From contig NZ_SMGG01000003.1 of the NCBI RefSeq assembly GCF_004339245.1, positions 151,106 through 215,105 on the forward strand: a stretch of DNA of 64,000 nt, given 5' to 3'. Under the pieces are notes generated by a model, which was given only the letters and a program-made list of their open reading frames with translations, searched no databases and was not told where the DNA came from. Shown piece by piece: positions 45,121 through 56,052 of the stretch. Origin of the DNA: Seleniivibrio woodruffii (GTDB lineage Bacteria > Chrysiogenota > Deferribacteres > Deferribacterales > Geovibrionaceae). The position numbers and the translations under genes are program-made. Position 1 is the first letter of the stretch; every line of letters begins with the position of its first letter.

Positions 45121-47724
45121 ATGTTCAAATCTGTTCTGCAAAAAATCTTCGGCTCCTATGCCGAACGCTATATCAAATCCATGCAGCCTATGGTCTCTGC
45201 CGTGGCTGCCCTTGAACCTAAAATGCAGGAGCTTGGTTTCGACCAGCTGGCCGAAGCGGCTCAGATGCTCAGAGACAAGCTGAAAGAGGGAGCAACCGAG
45301 GACGAAATCCTCAACCAGACCTTCGCCCTCGTTCGTGAGGCGGGCCGCAGAACCCTCAACATGCGTCATTTCGACGTTCAGCTTATGGGCGGATATGCTC
45401 TGCACAAAGGCAAAATATCCGAGATGAGAACCGGTGAAGGTAAAACCCTCGTGGCAACCCTCGCAATGACCCTCAACGCTCTGGGCGGAAAAGGTGCGCA
45501 CCTTGTAACTGTGAACGACTACCTCGCCAGACGTGACGCACAGTGGATGAGCCCCATCTATCTGTCCCTTGGACTCACAGTGGGCATCATTAACCATGAA
45601 CGCTCATTCCTTGTGGAATGGGACGACAAAGAAGCGTTTACAACCAAACTCTCAGACGTTACACGTCAGGAGGCATACGCCGCCGACATCACATACGGAA
45701 CTAACAACGAGTTCGGTTTCGACTATCTCCGTGACAACATGAAGCCGCCCCACGAACCCACATCTCAAAGGGAACTGAACTTCGCCATTGTGGATGAGGT
45801 GGACTCCATCCTTATCGATGAGGCGAGAACACCCCTCATCATCTCCGGCCCCACAGAGAGAAGCACTGAAAAATACTACAACGTTGACGCAGTGGTCAAA
45901 AACCTGCGCATCGATGAGCACTATACAAAAGACGAAAAGAGCAGAACAGTTCAGCTCAAGGACGAGGGCATAAACGTTGTGGAACGTGAGATGAACATTG
46001 AAAACCTCTACGACATCAAATATGTCGACGTTCTGCACAACGTAAACAACTCACTGAAAGCACATGCGATCTTCAAGAAAGACGTGGACTACGTCGTTAA
46101 AGACGGCAAGGTCGTAATAGTTGACGAATTTACCGGACGTCTCCAGCCCGGCAGACGCTACTCCGACGGCATGCATCAGGCTCTGGAAGCCAAAGAGGGC
46201 GTGAATATCGAGAGCGAAAACCAGACGCTGGCATCCATCACCTATCAGAACTATTTCAGAATGTACAAGAAACTGGCAGGTATGACAGGTACGGCTCTTA
46301 CAGAGGCAAACGAGTTCATGTCCATCTATAATCTGGGCGTGGCAGTTATCCCCACCAACATGAGAATGATCCGTAACGACCATACCGACGTTATCTTCCG
46401 CACGGCGAAAGAGAAATATATCGCCATCGTGGACGAGATAGAAGAGATGAACAGGACAGGCAGACCCGTTCTGGTGGGTACAAGCTCCATCGAAAAATCC
46501 GAGCTGGTGAGCGACCTGCTCAACCGCAGAAAGATAAAGCATGAAGTGCTGAACGCAAAGAACCACGAGCGTGAAGCTGAGATCGTTAAAGACGCAGGTC
46601 TTAAAGGTGCGGTGACCATCGCAACCAACATGGCCGGACGAGGAACCGACATCAAGCTCGGCGAAGGCGTTCGTGAGCTGGGCGGTCTGCATATCATCGG
46701 TACGGACAGACACGAATCCAGACGTATCGACAATCAGCTGAGAGGCCGTGCGGGACGTCAGGGCGACCCCGGTTCATCCCGTTTCTTCGTTTCACTGGAA
46801 GACGACCTTATGCGCATCTTCGGTTCCGAAAAGATAGCGGGCATCATGCAGAAACTGGGCATGAAAGAGGGCGAATCCATCGAACACCCCATCATCAGCC
46901 GCTCCATCGAAGGTGCACAGAAGAAGGTCGAGGCTTACCACTTCGAAATCAGAAAGCACCTGCTTGACTACGACAACGTAATGAACCAGCAGAGAAACGT
47001 TATCTATACTCTGCGTAAGGATATCATTGCCGGTGAGGCTCTGGATGAGATCATCTCGGAGACCATCGACAACGTCATCGACACCATGACCGAAACCTAC
47101 GTTTCCGCCGCTGAAAAGCCCGACTACGAAGCGTTTGAAAAAGAGATTTATGAGATTTTCGACATAGAGTTCCGTTTTGACGAGGACAGAAAGAACTTCC
47201 ACAACGAGCTTGTGCGTCTGAAAGAACTTGCCGCCGGAAAACTGGCTGCGAAAAAAGAGAGCTTCGGCGACTTCTTCCCTGAGGTTGTCCGCTTCCTCTT
47301 CACAACAATCCTTGACAATAAATGGAAAGAGAACCTGCTCCAGATGGACCATCTGCGTGACTCGGTAGGTCTCAGAGGCTACGGCCAGAAAGACCCGCTG
47401 AACGAGTATAAGCGTGAGGCATATAACCTGTTCGTCGGCATGATGAACAAGGTCAACAACGAGGTTGTCAGAGTTCTGCTCCACGTTGAGCTTAACAGAC
47501 AGTCGGACATTCAGGAAGCCGAGCAGAAGCAGGAGCGTGTGCAGACCAGAGAGGAACAGAGGGACATCTTCGCAGAGCAGCCCCGTCAGCAGTCTGAGGA
47601 GAAACGCTCACCCATCAAAAGGGAGTATCCGAAGGTGGGCAGAAACGATCCCTGTCCCTGCGGCAGCGGAAAGAAATATAAAAAATGTCACGGCATCAAC
47701 GAAACAGACGCCGACGAAGATTAA
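45121..47724 (+). CDS. secA: Preprotein translocase ATPase SecA
   Basis: Motor that drives proteins through SecYEG. 867 residues, with M102-RTGEGKTL (Walker A), [20 protein letters not shown], the [12 protein letters not shown] and [12 protein letters not shown] helicase blocks, and the C-terminal zinc site [13 protein letters not shown] that contacts SecB and ribosomes. ATG 45121 follows CGGAG; the frame extends upstream into the globin-like gene without support. A terminator follows. Confidence 0.98.
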   Translation: MFKSVLQKIFGSYAERYIKSMQPMVSAVAALEPKMQELGFDQLAEAAQMLRDKLKEGATEDEILNQTFALVREAGRRTLNMRHFDVQLMGGYALHKGKISEMRTGEGKTLVATLAMTLNALGGKGAHLVTVNDYLARRDAQWMSPIYLSLGLTVGIINHERSFLVEWDDKEAFTTKLSDVTRQEAYAADITYGTNNEFGFDYLRDNMKPPHEPTSQRELNFAIVDEVDSILIDEARTPLIISGPTERSTEKYYNVDAVVKNLRIDEHYTKDEKSRTVQLKDEGINVVEREMNIENLYDIKYVDVLHNVNNSLKAHAIFKKDVDYVVKDGKVVIVDEFTGRLQPGRRYSDGMHQALEAKEGVNIESENQTLASITYQNYFRMYKKLAGMTGTALTEANEFMSIYNLGVAVIPTNMRMIRNDHTDVIFRTAKEKYIAIVDEIEEMNRTGRPVLVGTSSIEKSELVSDLLNRRKIKHEVLNAKNHEREAEIVKDAGLKGAVTIATNMAGRGTDIKLGEGVRELGGLHIIGTDRHESRRIDNQLRGRAGRQGDPGSSRFFVSLEDDLMRIFGSEKIAGIMQKLGMKEGESIEHPIISRSIEGAQKKVEAYHFEIRKHLLDYDNVMNQQRNVIYTLRKDIIAGEALDEIISETIDNVIDTMTETYVSAAEKPDYEAFEKEIYEIFDIEFRFDEDRKNFHNELVRLKELAAGKLAAKKESFGDFFPEVVRFLFTTILDNKWKENLLQMDHLRDSVGLRGYGQKDPLNEYKREAYNLFVGMMNKVNNEVVRVLLHVELNRQSDIQEAEQKQERVQTREEQRDIFAEQPRQQSEEKRSPIKREYPKVGRNDPCPCGSGKKYKKCHGINETDADED

Positions 47725-47730
47725 TACTTA

Positions 47731-47756
47731 AGGGAGCTGAAAAGCTCCCTTTTTTA
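47731..47756 (+). terminator. Intrinsic terminator of secA
   Basis: AGGGAGCT (47731-47738), GAAA loop, AGCTCCCT (47743-47750), then a T-run. The last three bases are also the stop codon of the convergent DUF262 gene. Confidence 0.92.
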
Positions 47757-49415
47757 TCTCCAAACTCCTGAATACATATTCTCAAATATTGAATTTCTGT
47801 GTTCCAATATCGCCTTATCATCCCAGTCAGTATTATTTTCAAATATTTCTTTTGTTGTAAGCAATGTTGACTTACCCAATATTGTACTTCTTTTCTTAGT
47901 ATAGTCAGCATTTCCTATTGAACTGTTAAGATCTTTATCTAATAAAACTAAATTCCCAATATTGCTTATATTTTTCGGATTAATCCCGACCCACTCACCT
48001 TTCTTTGGTTTTTCAGGGCATATATGCTCTAAGCTAATTTGCAAAAGTTTGATATTATTGTTCTGTTTGGTAGATTCAATTTTTTCTAAAACATATTGGA
48101 CTAATTTCTTTTGCTTTTGATTTTGCTTATTATAATATAGCTTTGAATCAAATTTACTGTTTAGTTCATCTTTAGTAGGAAACTTATCTTTAATTTCTTT
48201 AACTATAGCATCAATAGCGATATGTTTTTTCTCTTTCCCACTAGCATCTCTTAGAATTCTTGAATATTTAGCGTACATTATATCTAGTCCTGACGATCTA
48301 TTTGACATAATTGCATTATGAAAAAAATGATACTGTTCCATTGTTTTTAATATTTTAATCACATACTGCTGACTGATTAACTTTTCTCTGTAATCTCTTA
48401 TCAAAGTAAGTAAAAGTGCATTTGCAACTTCTATACTAAAAACATTTACAATTGTATAAATTGACTTATAAATGCTTATTTCATCTTTTTCCCAGTCACT
48501 TTCGTCTACTTTTGTCACAATATTATATATTTCAGAATCATCAATCATGTTTTTTAAAAATACTTTAATATCAGTACTTGCATTATTAACAATTTCTGCA
48601 TTAAATGCTTTATATAAATTCTTATCTGAAACTTTACTATATCTTGAAGCCCAAAAGTTATTTAAAAATTTTGCTGACTTGCCTTCTGTGTTTTCTAAAA
48701 TGATATTCCAACTTTCCTCAGGCTCATTAATATTACATTCTTTTGGATACTTCCTGAAAATATGACTTTTAATAAGGTCAAGAGTTGTAAGATCCTTACC
48801 TGTTGCGTTTAATGTTTGGAATATTTCATTAACATCTGCCCCATCGCTCACAGCTACAAATATAATCTCAACGTTAAGTAATTTATCTCTAAATTCTATT
48901 AAGCTTTTAACATCAAGCTTAGAGAATATACTCCGCATGTGAAGGTATATCTCTTTAATTCTTCTTTCTCCTGAACGTTTAGGAATAACTTCTTCTTTTT
49001 TTCCCGGAAATCTCTGAACATATTTTTGCAATAGAGGGTAAGGCATCTTATTATCTAATATTGCGTATTCTTTATTATTTTCATCTTTTTTAAATATATA
49101 GTTATTATGAATTCCTTCACTATAGTCTTTCTCATCAAGATCAGCTAAACAATCTCTAAGCGCGCTTAACATTATGGTTATCGTTGTAATACGTTGTTGG
49201 CCATCTACAACTTTAAAATCAGTACCATTATAATCCCCATCAAAAACCATATGACCAATGAAATATCCAGTTTCAAGGTTACTATTTTGAATATCATCAT
49301 AGAACTCTATTACTTCATCGATTCCCCAATCAAACTCGCGCTGATACGGTGGAATTTCAAATTTCCCCATTCCTAATATTTTTTTGACATTAAAATTTCT
49401 TGCTTCGACTTTCAT
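47754..49415 (-). CDS. DUF262/DUF1524 (GmrSD-type) HNH nuclease protein
   Basis: 553 residues. The N-terminal DUF262 has IPPYQREFDW (21-30) and the nucleotide-binding D71-GQQR-ITT. The C-terminal DUF1524-like HNH part has E463-H464, IGNLVLL with N488, and NADYTKKR. This combination occurs in type IV restriction enzymes (GmrSD, BrxU-like) that cut modified phage DNA, but also in loosely defined relatives; a defence role is inference. The gene is strikingly AT-rich (14 G/C in the 60 bases from 48121) compared with neighbours, which implies recent acquisition. It stands alone. Confidence 0.82.
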   Translation of the reverse strand: MKVEARNFNVKKILGMGKFEIPPYQREFDWGIDEVIEFYDDIQNSNLETGYFIGHMVFDGDYNGTDFKVVDGQQRITTITIMLSALRDCLADLDEKDYSEGIHNNYIFKKDENNKEYAILDNKMPYPLLQKYVQRFPGKKEEVIPKRSGERRIKEIYLHMRSIFSKLDVKSLIEFRDKLLNVEIIFVAVSDGADVNEIFQTLNATGKDLTTLDLIKSHIFRKYPKECNINEPEESWNIILENTEGKSAKFLNNFWASRYSKVSDKNLYKAFNAEIVNNASTDIKVFLKNMIDDSEIYNIVTKVDESDWEKDEISIYKSIYTIVNVFSIEVANALLLTLIRDYREKLISQQYVIKILKTMEQYHFFHNAIMSNRSSGLDIMYAKYSRILRDASGKEKKHIAIDAIVKEIKDKFPTKDELNSKFDSKLYYNKQNQKQKKLVQYVLEKIESTKQNNNIKLLQISLEHICPEKPKKGEWVGINPKNISNIGNLVLLDKDLNSSIGNADYTKKRSTILGKSTLLTTKEIFENNTDWDDKAILEHRNSIFENMYSGVWR

Positions 49416-49620
49416 TTATCACCCCAAAGCTTGTATTTGCAATAATTATACACAATAAGCCAATATAGTCAAAGTTTTGTTTTATATTATCATAAACAAA
49501 AGAACCATTTTTTAGAGTACTGCTTTCAGAAAAATAATTCTTTAAACATATGAAAAGTAAAAAAGGAAAAATGTGATAAAATTTTTAGAGTGACAACGCA
49601 AAAATGCGAAGATTATGGGC
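49416..49620. other. AT-rich gap upstream of the DUF262 gene
   Basis: No gene seen. The base composition continues that of the DUF262 gene, so the acquired segment probably extends to about 49600. It should hold that gene's promoter, but many AT-rich hexamers make a single call impossible. Confidence 0.5.
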
Positions 49621-49625
49621 ATTAA

Positions 49626-49752
49626 GCTTTTGTGGCTAGATGCAAGTTATGCAAGAATGGCAAGGTGAGACGAGCAAAAGCATACGTTTAAGTATGTGTT
49701 GCGAGCGAACCGCGGCAGACGCCGCAGAACGAAGTATATAGCCGTAAAAAGC
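49626..49752. repeat. 127-bp imperfect palindrome
   Basis: The outer arms GCTTTTGTGGCTAGATGCAAG (from 49626) and the reverse complement of 49730-49752 agree at most positions. The centre CATAC-GTTTAA-GTATG (49681-49696) is a perfect inverted repeat located at the exact midpoint. The inner arms match poorly. It may be a REP/MITE-like repeat or fold as RNA. No coding sense is seen. Confidence 0.6.
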
Positions 49753-49790
49753 AAAATGACCGACAGAGGCCTCGCTCCACCGGTCATTCT
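49748..49790 (-). terminator. Probable terminator downstream of rpsU
   Basis: Read leftward, AATGACCG (49788-49781) pairs with CGGTCATT (49762-49755), with an inner GAGGCCTC palindrome, then TTGCTTTTT. It abuts the 127-bp palindrome. Confidence 0.65.
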
Positions 49791-49829
49791 TCATTAAGAC
49801 AGCCGCTTTATCCAAGCAACCATACATTC

Positions 49830-50048
49830 TTAATAGTATTTGTACTTGTCGTTGAGTTTACGCTGAAGTTTCTGCTGTTTGCGTTTTGCTTTGAGCAGTT
49901 TTTTTCTGCGAACCTCTGTGGGTTTCTCATAGTAGGTATGAGTTTTAATCTCCCTAATGAGACCCTCGCGCTCGATCTTCTTTTTCAGAAGTTTCAGAGC
50001 GTAGTCGACGTTATCGCCGTCAACTTTTACAATAGCGTTAATTGCCAC
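49830..50048 (-). CDS. rpsU: 30S ribosomal protein S21
   Basis: 72 residues, strongly basic, with the S21 layout (INAIVKVDGDNVDYALKLLKKKIEREG, then the RRKKLLKAKRKQQKLQRK tail). It assists base-pairing of mRNA leaders with 16S rRNA. GTG 50048 is chosen: AAAGGA lies about ten bases upstream and the N-terminus fits the family, whereas GTG 50057 is too close to that site. It follows lon. Confidence 0.93.
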   Translation of the reverse strand: MAINAIVKVDGDNVDYALKLLKKKIEREGLIREIKTHTYYEKPTEVRRKKLLKAKRKQQKLQRKLNDKYKYY

Positions 50049-50072
50049 TGTAATCACATCCTTTCTTAGTGT

Positions 50073-52382
50073 TTAGATTAGTACTATATCAAGCACCTGA
50101 TCGATATGTTCGACCAAATGGATACGGAGCATACTTTTAACATCTGCGGGTATATCTGTCAAGTCCTTATCGTTGGCCTTTGGCAAAATAACCTCTTTAA
50201 CACCCGCTCTGTGAGCCGCAAGCACCTTTTCTTTCACTCCGCCGATAGCGAGCACCCGTCCTCTGAGGGTGATCTCACCCGTCATGGCGATGTCGCAGCG
50301 AACCTGACGCTCGGCAAGAGCGGACAGGATAGCCGTTGTCATGGTTATGCCTGCGCTGGGGCCGTCCTTGGGCACTGCACCCTCCGGAACGTGTACGTGA
50401 AGGTCGAAGTCAGTAAATCGTTTAGCGGGTATCTGAAGCCTTGTGGCACAGCTTTTTGCCACAGTGAGGGCTGTGTGTGCCGATTCCTTCATAACATCAC
50501 CCAGCTTGCCCGTAAGCTGCATCTTCCCGTTTCCTCTGTATATGGCAACCTCTATCTGGAGGATGTCTCCGCCGTAGGGTGTCCATGCCAGACCGGTGGC
50601 AACACCTGTCTCAACGGCACTGGGAATAGCCTCGAAACGGAATTTCAGTTTACCGAGGAATTTTTCAAGGTTCTTGTCGTTTATCTTCACCGACTTAAGG
50701 TCGGGGTTCTCAACTATCTTCTTGGCGGACTTGCGGATTACAGACGCTATCTCACGCTCAAGGTTGCGGACTCCCGCCTCCTTCGTGTAGCCTCTGATGA
50801 TCCCGTATACCGCACTGTCGGCTATCTTCACCCTTTCGTTGTCCAGCTTGTGTTCTTTCAGCTGTTTAGGGATGAGAAATCTTGTTGCGATGCCGAATTT
50901 CTCTTTCTCTGTGTAGCCTGTGACGGGAATGACCTCCATCCTGTCCAGAAGGGGTCTGGGGATGCCGTCAAGACTGTTTGCAGTTGTGATGAACATCACC
51001 TTTGAAAGGTCGAACTCCACCTCAAGGTAATGGTCGACAAAAGTCGAGTTCTGCTCAGGGTCGAGCACCTCAAGCAGAGCGGATGAGGGATCGCCTCTGA
51101 AATCCGCACCGAGCTTGTCTATCTCGTCCAGCAGGAACACGGGGTTCATGCTCTTCGCTTTCTTAATGCTCTGAATTATCTTTCCGGGCAGCGAACCTAT
51201 ATAGGTTTTTCTGTGCCCTCTTATCTCAGCTTCGTCACGCACGCCGCCGAGGGACATGCGCACAAACTCCCTGCCCATGGCTTCCGCTATGGAGCGTGCC
51301 AGAGAGGTTTTGCCCACTCCGGGAGGGCCTGTGAAGCAGAGTATCGCCCCTTTTATGTCGGGAGCTAGTTTTTTTACTGCGAGGTATTCGAGGATGCGCT
51401 CTTTCGGTTTTTCCAGTCCGAAGTGATCCCTGTTAAGGATATCTTCGGCGTTTTTAAGCTCAAGTTTATCCTCGGTATAGCTGCCCCACGGCATTGAAAG
51501 CACCCAGTCCAGATAGTTTCTAACGACTGTGGCCTCCGCACTCATGGGTGACATCAGCTTCAGTTTTTTATATTCCTTTGCGGCCTTCTCTTTAACAGTG
51601 TCGCCGAATTTAGCGGCCTTTATCTTTTCGTCAAGCTCGTCCAGATCGGCTTTGAAATCATCGTCCTTGCCCAGTTCCTCGTTGATGGCCTTAACCTGTT
51701 CGCCGAGGTAGTATTCCTTCTGAGCTTTGGACATCTGGTTTTTAACCTTCTGACGGATGCGGTTGTCCATCTTCACCAGTTCGGTGTAGGTCTGCACCAT
51801 CTCAATGACCTTTTCCGCACGTTCCTTGGGGTTGTCTGTTTCCAGTATCCCCTGCTGTTCCGTGTTCTTAACAGGCATATATGATGATATCGAGTAGGCA
51901 AGCCTGTTCAGGTCGTCTATCTGGTTGACCGTGCCGAGCACGTTCTCGTTTATCTTTTTGGAAAGTTCTGAGTAATTGCGGAAACTCTCGGCGAGCATTT
52001 TAAACAGTACCGGCTCTTCCGATCTGTCCACGTCGCCTTCCTCAAGCTCGCTGACGTTTACGAAAAGACAGTCGCCCTCGTCCGCCATAGAGAGAATACG
52101 CCCTCTGCGCACCCCTTCCATCAGCAGCTTAACTGTGCCGTCGGGCAGTTTAAGCACCTGAAGTATCTTTGCCGACACTCCGGTGGTATATATATCGTCA
52201 AAAGTGGGGTCGTTGACCTCTTCGTCCTTCTGGAGGACAAAAAATACATGCCCGTTTGTTCTTTCCGCCAGTTCGATGGCGTTTACGGATTTGTCCCTCC
52301 CCACAAAAACAGGTGTTATCATGTATGGGAAAACAACCATATCCCTGAGGGGAATCAGAGGATACTGTTCAATTCGCTCCAT
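50073..52382 (-). CDS. lon: ATP-dependent protease Lon
   Basis: 769 residues: N-terminal substrate domain (LIPLRDMVVFPYM), AAA+ domain with Walker A G352-PPGVGKT and FLLDEIDK, and the protease domain with S676 (PKDGPSAG) and K719 (GGVKEKVLAAH) as the Ser-Lys dyad. It degrades misfolded and regulatory proteins. ATG 52382 has AAAGGAGA four bases before it; the longer frame to 52418 is not needed. Part of the tig-clpP-clpX-lon block. Confidence 0.98.
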   Translation of the reverse strand: MERIEQYPLIPLRDMVVFPYMITPVFVGRDKSVNAIELAERTNGHVFFVLQKDEEVNDPTFDDIYTTGVSAKILQVLKLPDGTVKLLMEGVRRGRILSMADEGDCLFVNVSELEEGDVDRSEEPVLFKMLAESFRNYSELSKKINENVLGTVNQIDDLNRLAYSISSYMPVKNTEQQGILETDNPKERAEKVIEMVQTYTELVKMDNRIRQKVKNQMSKAQKEYYLGEQVKAINEELGKDDDFKADLDELDEKIKAAKFGDTVKEKAAKEYKKLKLMSPMSAEATVVRNYLDWVLSMPWGSYTEDKLELKNAEDILNRDHFGLEKPKERILEYLAVKKLAPDIKGAILCFTGPPGVGKTSLARSIAEAMGREFVRMSLGGVRDEAEIRGHRKTYIGSLPGKIIQSIKKAKSMNPVFLLDEIDKLGADFRGDPSSALLEVLDPEQNSTFVDHYLEVEFDLSKVMFITTANSLDGIPRPLLDRMEVIPVTGYTEKEKFGIATRFLIPKQLKEHKLDNERVKIADSAVYGIIRGYTKEAGVRNLEREIASVIRKSAKKIVENPDLKSVKINDKNLEKFLGKLKFRFEAIPSAVETGVATGLAWTPYGGDILQIEVAIYRGNGKMQLTGKLGDVMKESAHTALTVAKSCATRLQIPAKRFTDFDLHVHVPEGAVPKDGPSAGITMTTAILSALAERQVRCDIAMTGEITLRGRVLAIGGVKEKVLAAHRAGVKEVILPKANDKDLTDIPADVKSMLRIHLVEHIDQVLDIVLI

Positions 52383-52435
52383 TGTGTCTCCTTTGGCTTT
52401 ATAGCCTCTCTTTTTCAAAGGAGGGCATAATATAA

Positions 52436-52459
52436 CAACACTCCCCGAAGGGAGTGTTG
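52436..52459 (-). terminator. Hairpin with UUCG loop between clpX and lon
   Basis: A perfect 10-bp stem (52436-52445 with 52450-52459). Read leftward the loop is TTCG, an extra-stable tetraloop, followed by TTATATTATG. It could partly terminate or process the clpX-lon transcript. Confidence 0.65.
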
Positions 52460-52516
52460 CTCTATGTATAATAAGTTGATTTTTACAAAAAGGGCAAGGG
52501 TAACTTGCGTTGAAAC

Positions 52517-53758
52517 TTAAGCGGTCTCTTTTTTGTTTTCGTACATCAGGATGGGTTTAGCGTTGTCGTTGATCACATCCTCGTTGATGATGCACTCCAC
52601 AATCTCGCTCTCAGAGGGAACTGTGTACATGATCTCCATCATGGCTTCCTCAAGGATCGAACGCAGACCTCTTGCTCCCGTCTTTCTGGCCAGTGCTTTT
52701 TTGGCAACGGCTTTCAGAGCGGAGTTGGTGAATGTCAGCTTAACCTCGTCGAAAGAGAACATCTGAATGTACTGTTTGACCAGTGCGTTCCTGGGTTCCT
52801 GAAGAATACGAACCAGAGCCTCTTCGTCAAGATCTTCCAGAGCCGCCGCAATGGGAAGCCTGCCCACAAATTCGGGGATAAGACCGAATTTGACAAGATC
52901 GTCGGGGCGAAGCTGCTTGAGCAGTTCGAACCTTGTGAAGTCTTTAGTGCCGACGGATTTAGTTGTAAATCCGAGTGACTTCTCACCGATACGCTTTTTG
53001 ATGAGGCTGTCGAGAAACTCGAATGCGCCGCCCACTATGAACAGGATGTTTGAGGTATCAACCTGAATATAATCCTGCTGGGGATGCTTGCGTCCGCCCT
53101 GCGGGGGAACGTTCGCTATCGTGCCTTCGATTATCTTAAGCAGAGCCTGCTGAACACCCTCGCCGCTTACATCTCTTGTGATGCTGGGGCTGTCGGTCTT
53201 CTTGGCTATTTTGTCTATCTCGTCTATGAAGATGATGCCGTTCTGAGCTCTCTGAACGTCATAATCGGCGTTCTGGAGGAGCTTGAGCACAACGTTCTCA
53301 ACGTCTTCGCCGACATAGCCCGCCTCTGTGAGAGTCGTTGCATCTGCGATGGCAAAGGGAACGTTAAGCACTCTGGCAAGGGTTCTTGCGAGGAGGGTTT
53401 TACCTGTTCCGGTGGGGCCAAGGAGCAGAATGTTGCTCTTTTCAAGCTCGATTTCGCTCTTTTTGCCGTGAAGAACACGTTTGTAGTGGTTGTGCACAGC
53501 AACGCTGAGCACTTTTTTGGCATCCTGCTGACCGATGACATACTCATCCAGCTTCGCTTTTATTTCAGCGGGAGTGAGCAGTTTGAGAGCGGTATCCTCT
53601 TTGATTCCGTCCTCAAGGTCTTCTTTCAGGATTTCGTTGCAGAGTTCTATACACTCATTGCAGATGAATACGTTGGGACCTGCAATCAGCTTCTTGACTT
53701 CGTCCTGGGTCTTTCCGCAGAAAGAACAGGAGAGCGTTTCTTTTTTTGATTTAGCCAT
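52517..53758 (-). CDS. clpX: ATP-dependent Clp protease ATP-binding subunit ClpX
   Basis: 413 residues. The zinc-binding domain has C11, C14, C33 and C36. The AAA+ core has Walker A G114-[16 protein letters not shown], and the RIGEKSLGF loop that contacts ClpP. It unfolds tagged proteins and feeds them to ClpP. The gene follows clpP after a 120-base gap with two small hairpins and no gene (53783-53800 and 53813-53826). Confidence 0.98.
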   Translation of the reverse strand: MAKSKKETLSCSFCGKTQDEVKKLIAGPNVFICNECIELCNEILKEDLEDGIKEDTALKLLTPAEIKAKLDEYVIGQQDAKKVLSVAVHNHYKRVLHGKKSEIELEKSNILLLGPTGTGKTLLARTLARVLNVPFAIADATTLTEAGYVGEDVENVVLKLLQNADYDVQRAQNGIIFIDEIDKIAKKTDSPSITRDVSGEGVQQALLKIIEGTIANVPPQGGRKHPQQDYIQVDTSNILFIVGGAFEFLDSLIKKRIGEKSLGFTTKSVGTKDFTRFELLKQLRPDDLVKFGLIPEFVGRLPIAAALEDLDEEALVRILQEPRNALVKQYIQMFSFDEVKLTFTNSALKAVAKKALARKTGARGLRSILEEAMMEIMYTVPSESEIVECIINEDVINDNAKPILMYENKKETA

Positions 53759-53878
53759 GAGTAACCTCGTACAATATGCCGACCGGAGCTTAAACTCCGG
53801 CAGGTTTCAGCGCAGACATCCGTCTGTGCCCCAATGGGATTGTTTATCTACACCAACATAGGAACAGGCGCAGATATT

Positions 53879-54466
53879 TCAAGCCCTCTTGGTGAATACA
53901 TCGTCTATAAGACCGTACTCTTTAGCCTCGGCAGCCGTCATAAAGTTGTCTCTGTCGGAATCAGCCGCAACCTGATCGGGTTTCTTGCCCGTTGCGTTTG
54001 CAAGGATTCCGTTCAGAACGGCTTTCACACGAAGGATCTCCTTCGCATGGATCTCTATGTCCGTTGCCTGACCCTGAGCACCGCCCAGAACCTGATGGAT
54101 CATTATGCGGGCGTTGGGCAGGGCGAACCTTTTGCCTTTTGCGCCGCCTGCAAGGAGCACTGCGCCCATGCTGGACGCCTGACCGATGCAGATTGTGGAT
54201 ACATCCGGTTTGATGTAGTTCATTGTATCAAGGATGGCGAGACCGTCGGTGACGACTCCGCCGGGGCTGTTGATGTAAAGGAAGATATCCTTGTCGGGGT
54301 CTTCCGCTTCAAGAAACAGCAGCTGGGCAATGATGGAGTTCGCAATTCCGCTCTCCACCTGAGAGCCCAGAAATATGATCCTGTCTTTAAGCAGACGGGA
54401 GTAAATGTCGTATGACCTTTCTCCCCTTCCTGTCTGCTCTATGACATAAGGGATGTAATAGCTCAT
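53879..54466 (-). CDS. clpP: ATP-dependent Clp protease proteolytic subunit ClpP
   Basis: 195 residues. Serine protease with S99 (GQASSMGA), H124 (ARIMIHQ) and D173 ([10 protein letters not shown]). LYINSPGG is the family oxyanion-side block. It starts one base after the tig stop, so tig and clpP are probably coupled. Confidence 0.98.
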   Translation of the reverse strand: MSYYIPYVIEQTGRGERSYDIYSRLLKDRIIFLGSQVESGIANSIIAQLLFLEAEDPDKDIFLYINSPGGVVTDGLAILDTMNYIKPDVSTICIGQASSMGAVLLAGGAKGKRFALPNARIMIHQVLGGAQGQATDIEIHAKEILRVKAVLNGILANATGKKPDQVAADSDRDNFMTAAEAKEYGLIDDVFTKRA

Positions 54467-54467
54467 G

Positions 54468-55814
54468 TTACGCTTCCTTGGCCGCCTGTGATGCCTCGGC
54501 TATTTTGGCATCTCTCTCGGCCTTGCTGATAACTTTTTCGGCGATTTTGTTATTAGCAGTCAGATAGTCGTAGACCATGTTGGTGAACACAGTGTTTCTG
54601 AAAGAGTTGATGCCGCCGTACTGCTCCAGCTCTTTTTTGAACTCATCAACTGATCTCTCAAATTTTTCCGCATATTCTGCGATTGCCTTTTCAACATCCT
54701 CGTCAGTGGGATTGATGTTGTTCTTTTCGGAAATCTTATTGATGACCAGAGCGCTTTTGATCTGTCTCTCGGCGTTGGCCATGTGCTGTTCGGCGAGTTT
54801 CTTTTTGTTCAGGCCGAACTGCTCGGGGTTCATTCCGTACATGCTGTACTGACGAAGGGTCTGCTCGGCGAGTTTTTCCGCCTGCTCTACTACCATGACA
54901 GCCGGAATGTCAAAAGGGTTCTCTTCAATTAATTTATCAAGGATTGCGTTGTAAAGTGCGTCTTTTGAAAGGTCTTCAGCTTCAGACTTAAGATCTGCCT
55001 CAATAGCCTTTTTCAGCGCATCGACAGTTTCGTATTTTTCGTTGATGCTTTTTGCGAAAGCGTCGTCCAGAGCGGGAGCGGCTTTCTTTTTTACTTCATG
55101 CAGGGTGATTGTGAAAACAACGGGCTGACCTGCCAGAGATTTTTCATGGTATGCTTCGGGGAAAGTTACGGTGATATCCTTAACTTCGCCTTTGTTCATG
55201 CCGATTACCTGCTCTTCGAATCCGGGGATGAAGTTGCCGGAACCTATCTCAAGGGGATATTCCTTTGCGCATGCCTGAGGAATAATCTCTCCGTTCAGCT
55301 TGCCTTCAAAGTCGATTACAGCAACACAGCCGTTTTCAACTGGGCCTTCTGCGGGCTCGAAAGCCGCCTGACGCTTAAGGAGGTTGTCCAGAACGTTGTC
55401 AACGTCTGCCGTTTCAACAGAGTTGATCTCTTTTGTAAACTCGAAGCCGGAAAACTTCTCTATGTCGTATGTGGGGAAAACGTCAACGTATACTTTGAAA
55501 GTGATGGGTGAATCGTCGTCTTCGAATTTAACGTCTTTAACTTCGGGCTGACCCATAGCTCTGATGCCGTTTTCTTCGATGGCGTTTTTAACAGCTTCGT
55601 TTATTACGTGCTCAAGAGCATAAACACGGATAGCGTGGCCTTTTTCTTTCAGAACAACGTCCTTGGGAGCTTTGCCCTGACGGAAACCTGCAACTTTAAC
55701 TGTTTTTGCTGCTTTATCGAATTCTTTTTCGAAGGTGTCTTTATAGACCTGTGCGGGAATCTCCACACTGAGTTCTTTCTGTGACTTTTCTTTGTCCGCT
55801 ACAGTAACTTTCAT
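54468..55814 (-). CDS. tig: Trigger factor
   Basis: 448 residues, ribosome-bound chaperone with peptidyl-prolyl isomerase activity. The ribosome-binding signature [12 protein letters not shown] is present (the GFRxGKxP motif), followed by the FKBP-type domain and a helical chaperone domain. AAGGAGATTACA precedes ATG 55814; a longer frame runs back to 55922 through a tRNA gene and is rejected. Confidence 0.97.
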   Translation of the reverse strand: MKVTVADKEKSQKELSVEIPAQVYKDTFEKEFDKAAKTVKVAGFRQGKAPKDVVLKEKGHAIRVYALEHVINEAVKNAIEENGIRAMGQPEVKDVKFEDDDSPITFKVYVDVFPTYDIEKFSGFEFTKEINSVETADVDNVLDNLLKRQAAFEPAEGPVENGCVAVIDFEGKLNGEIIPQACAKEYPLEIGSGNFIPGFEEQVIGMNKGEVKDITVTFPEAYHEKSLAGQPVVFTITLHEVKKKAAPALDDAFAKSINEKYETVDALKKAIEADLKSEAEDLSKDALYNAILDKLIEENPFDIPAVMVVEQAEKLAEQTLRQYSMYGMNPEQFGLNKKKLAEQHMANAERQIKSALVINKISEKNNINPTDEDVEKAIAEYAEKFERSVDEFKKELEQYGGINSFRNTVFTNMVYDYLTANNKIAEKVISKAERDAKIAEASQAAKEA

Positions 55815-55867
55815 TGTAATCTCCTTGGAATCTATACAAGAATATAATTGACTAATTTGGATTTTTA

Positions 55868-55940
55868 AGCGGGTGGCCGATTTCGAACCGGCAACCTCAA
55901 CCTTGGGAAGGTCGTGCTCCACCAGTTGAGCTGCACCCGC
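55868..55940 (-). tRNA. tRNA-Gly(CCC)
   Basis: The cloverleaf reads with acceptor GCGGGTG/CACCCGC, anticodon stem CGACC/GGTTG around loop TTCCCAA (anticodon CCC), T-loop TTCGAAA, and discriminator T as usual for glycine. CCA is not encoded. Confidence 0.93.
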
Positions 55941-55953
55941 GGAAGGTATGATA

Positions 55954-56034
55954 TGCGAGTGAAGGGACTCGAACCCCCACGCCTAGGACACTAGATCCTA
56001 AGTCTAGCGCGTCTACCAATTCCGCCACACTCGC
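55954..56034 (-). tRNA. tRNA-Leu(TAG)
   Basis: Acceptor GCGAGTG/CACTCGC, anticodon stem CTAGA/TCTAG around loop CTTAGGA (anticodon TAG), a longer variable arm, T-loop TTCGAGT, discriminator A. CCA is not encoded. Confidence 0.93.
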
Positions 56035-56052
56035 TAAACCGGTCATATAAAG

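Noticed and set aside
49636-49827. A 63-codon leftward frame
   Set aside because: It spans the 127-bp palindrome and the rpsU terminator, with no ribosome site or recognisable protein.
53759-53878. Terminator between clpP and clpX
   Set aside because: Two small stems are present (53783-53800 and 53813-53826), but neither is followed by a T-run in the leftward direction.
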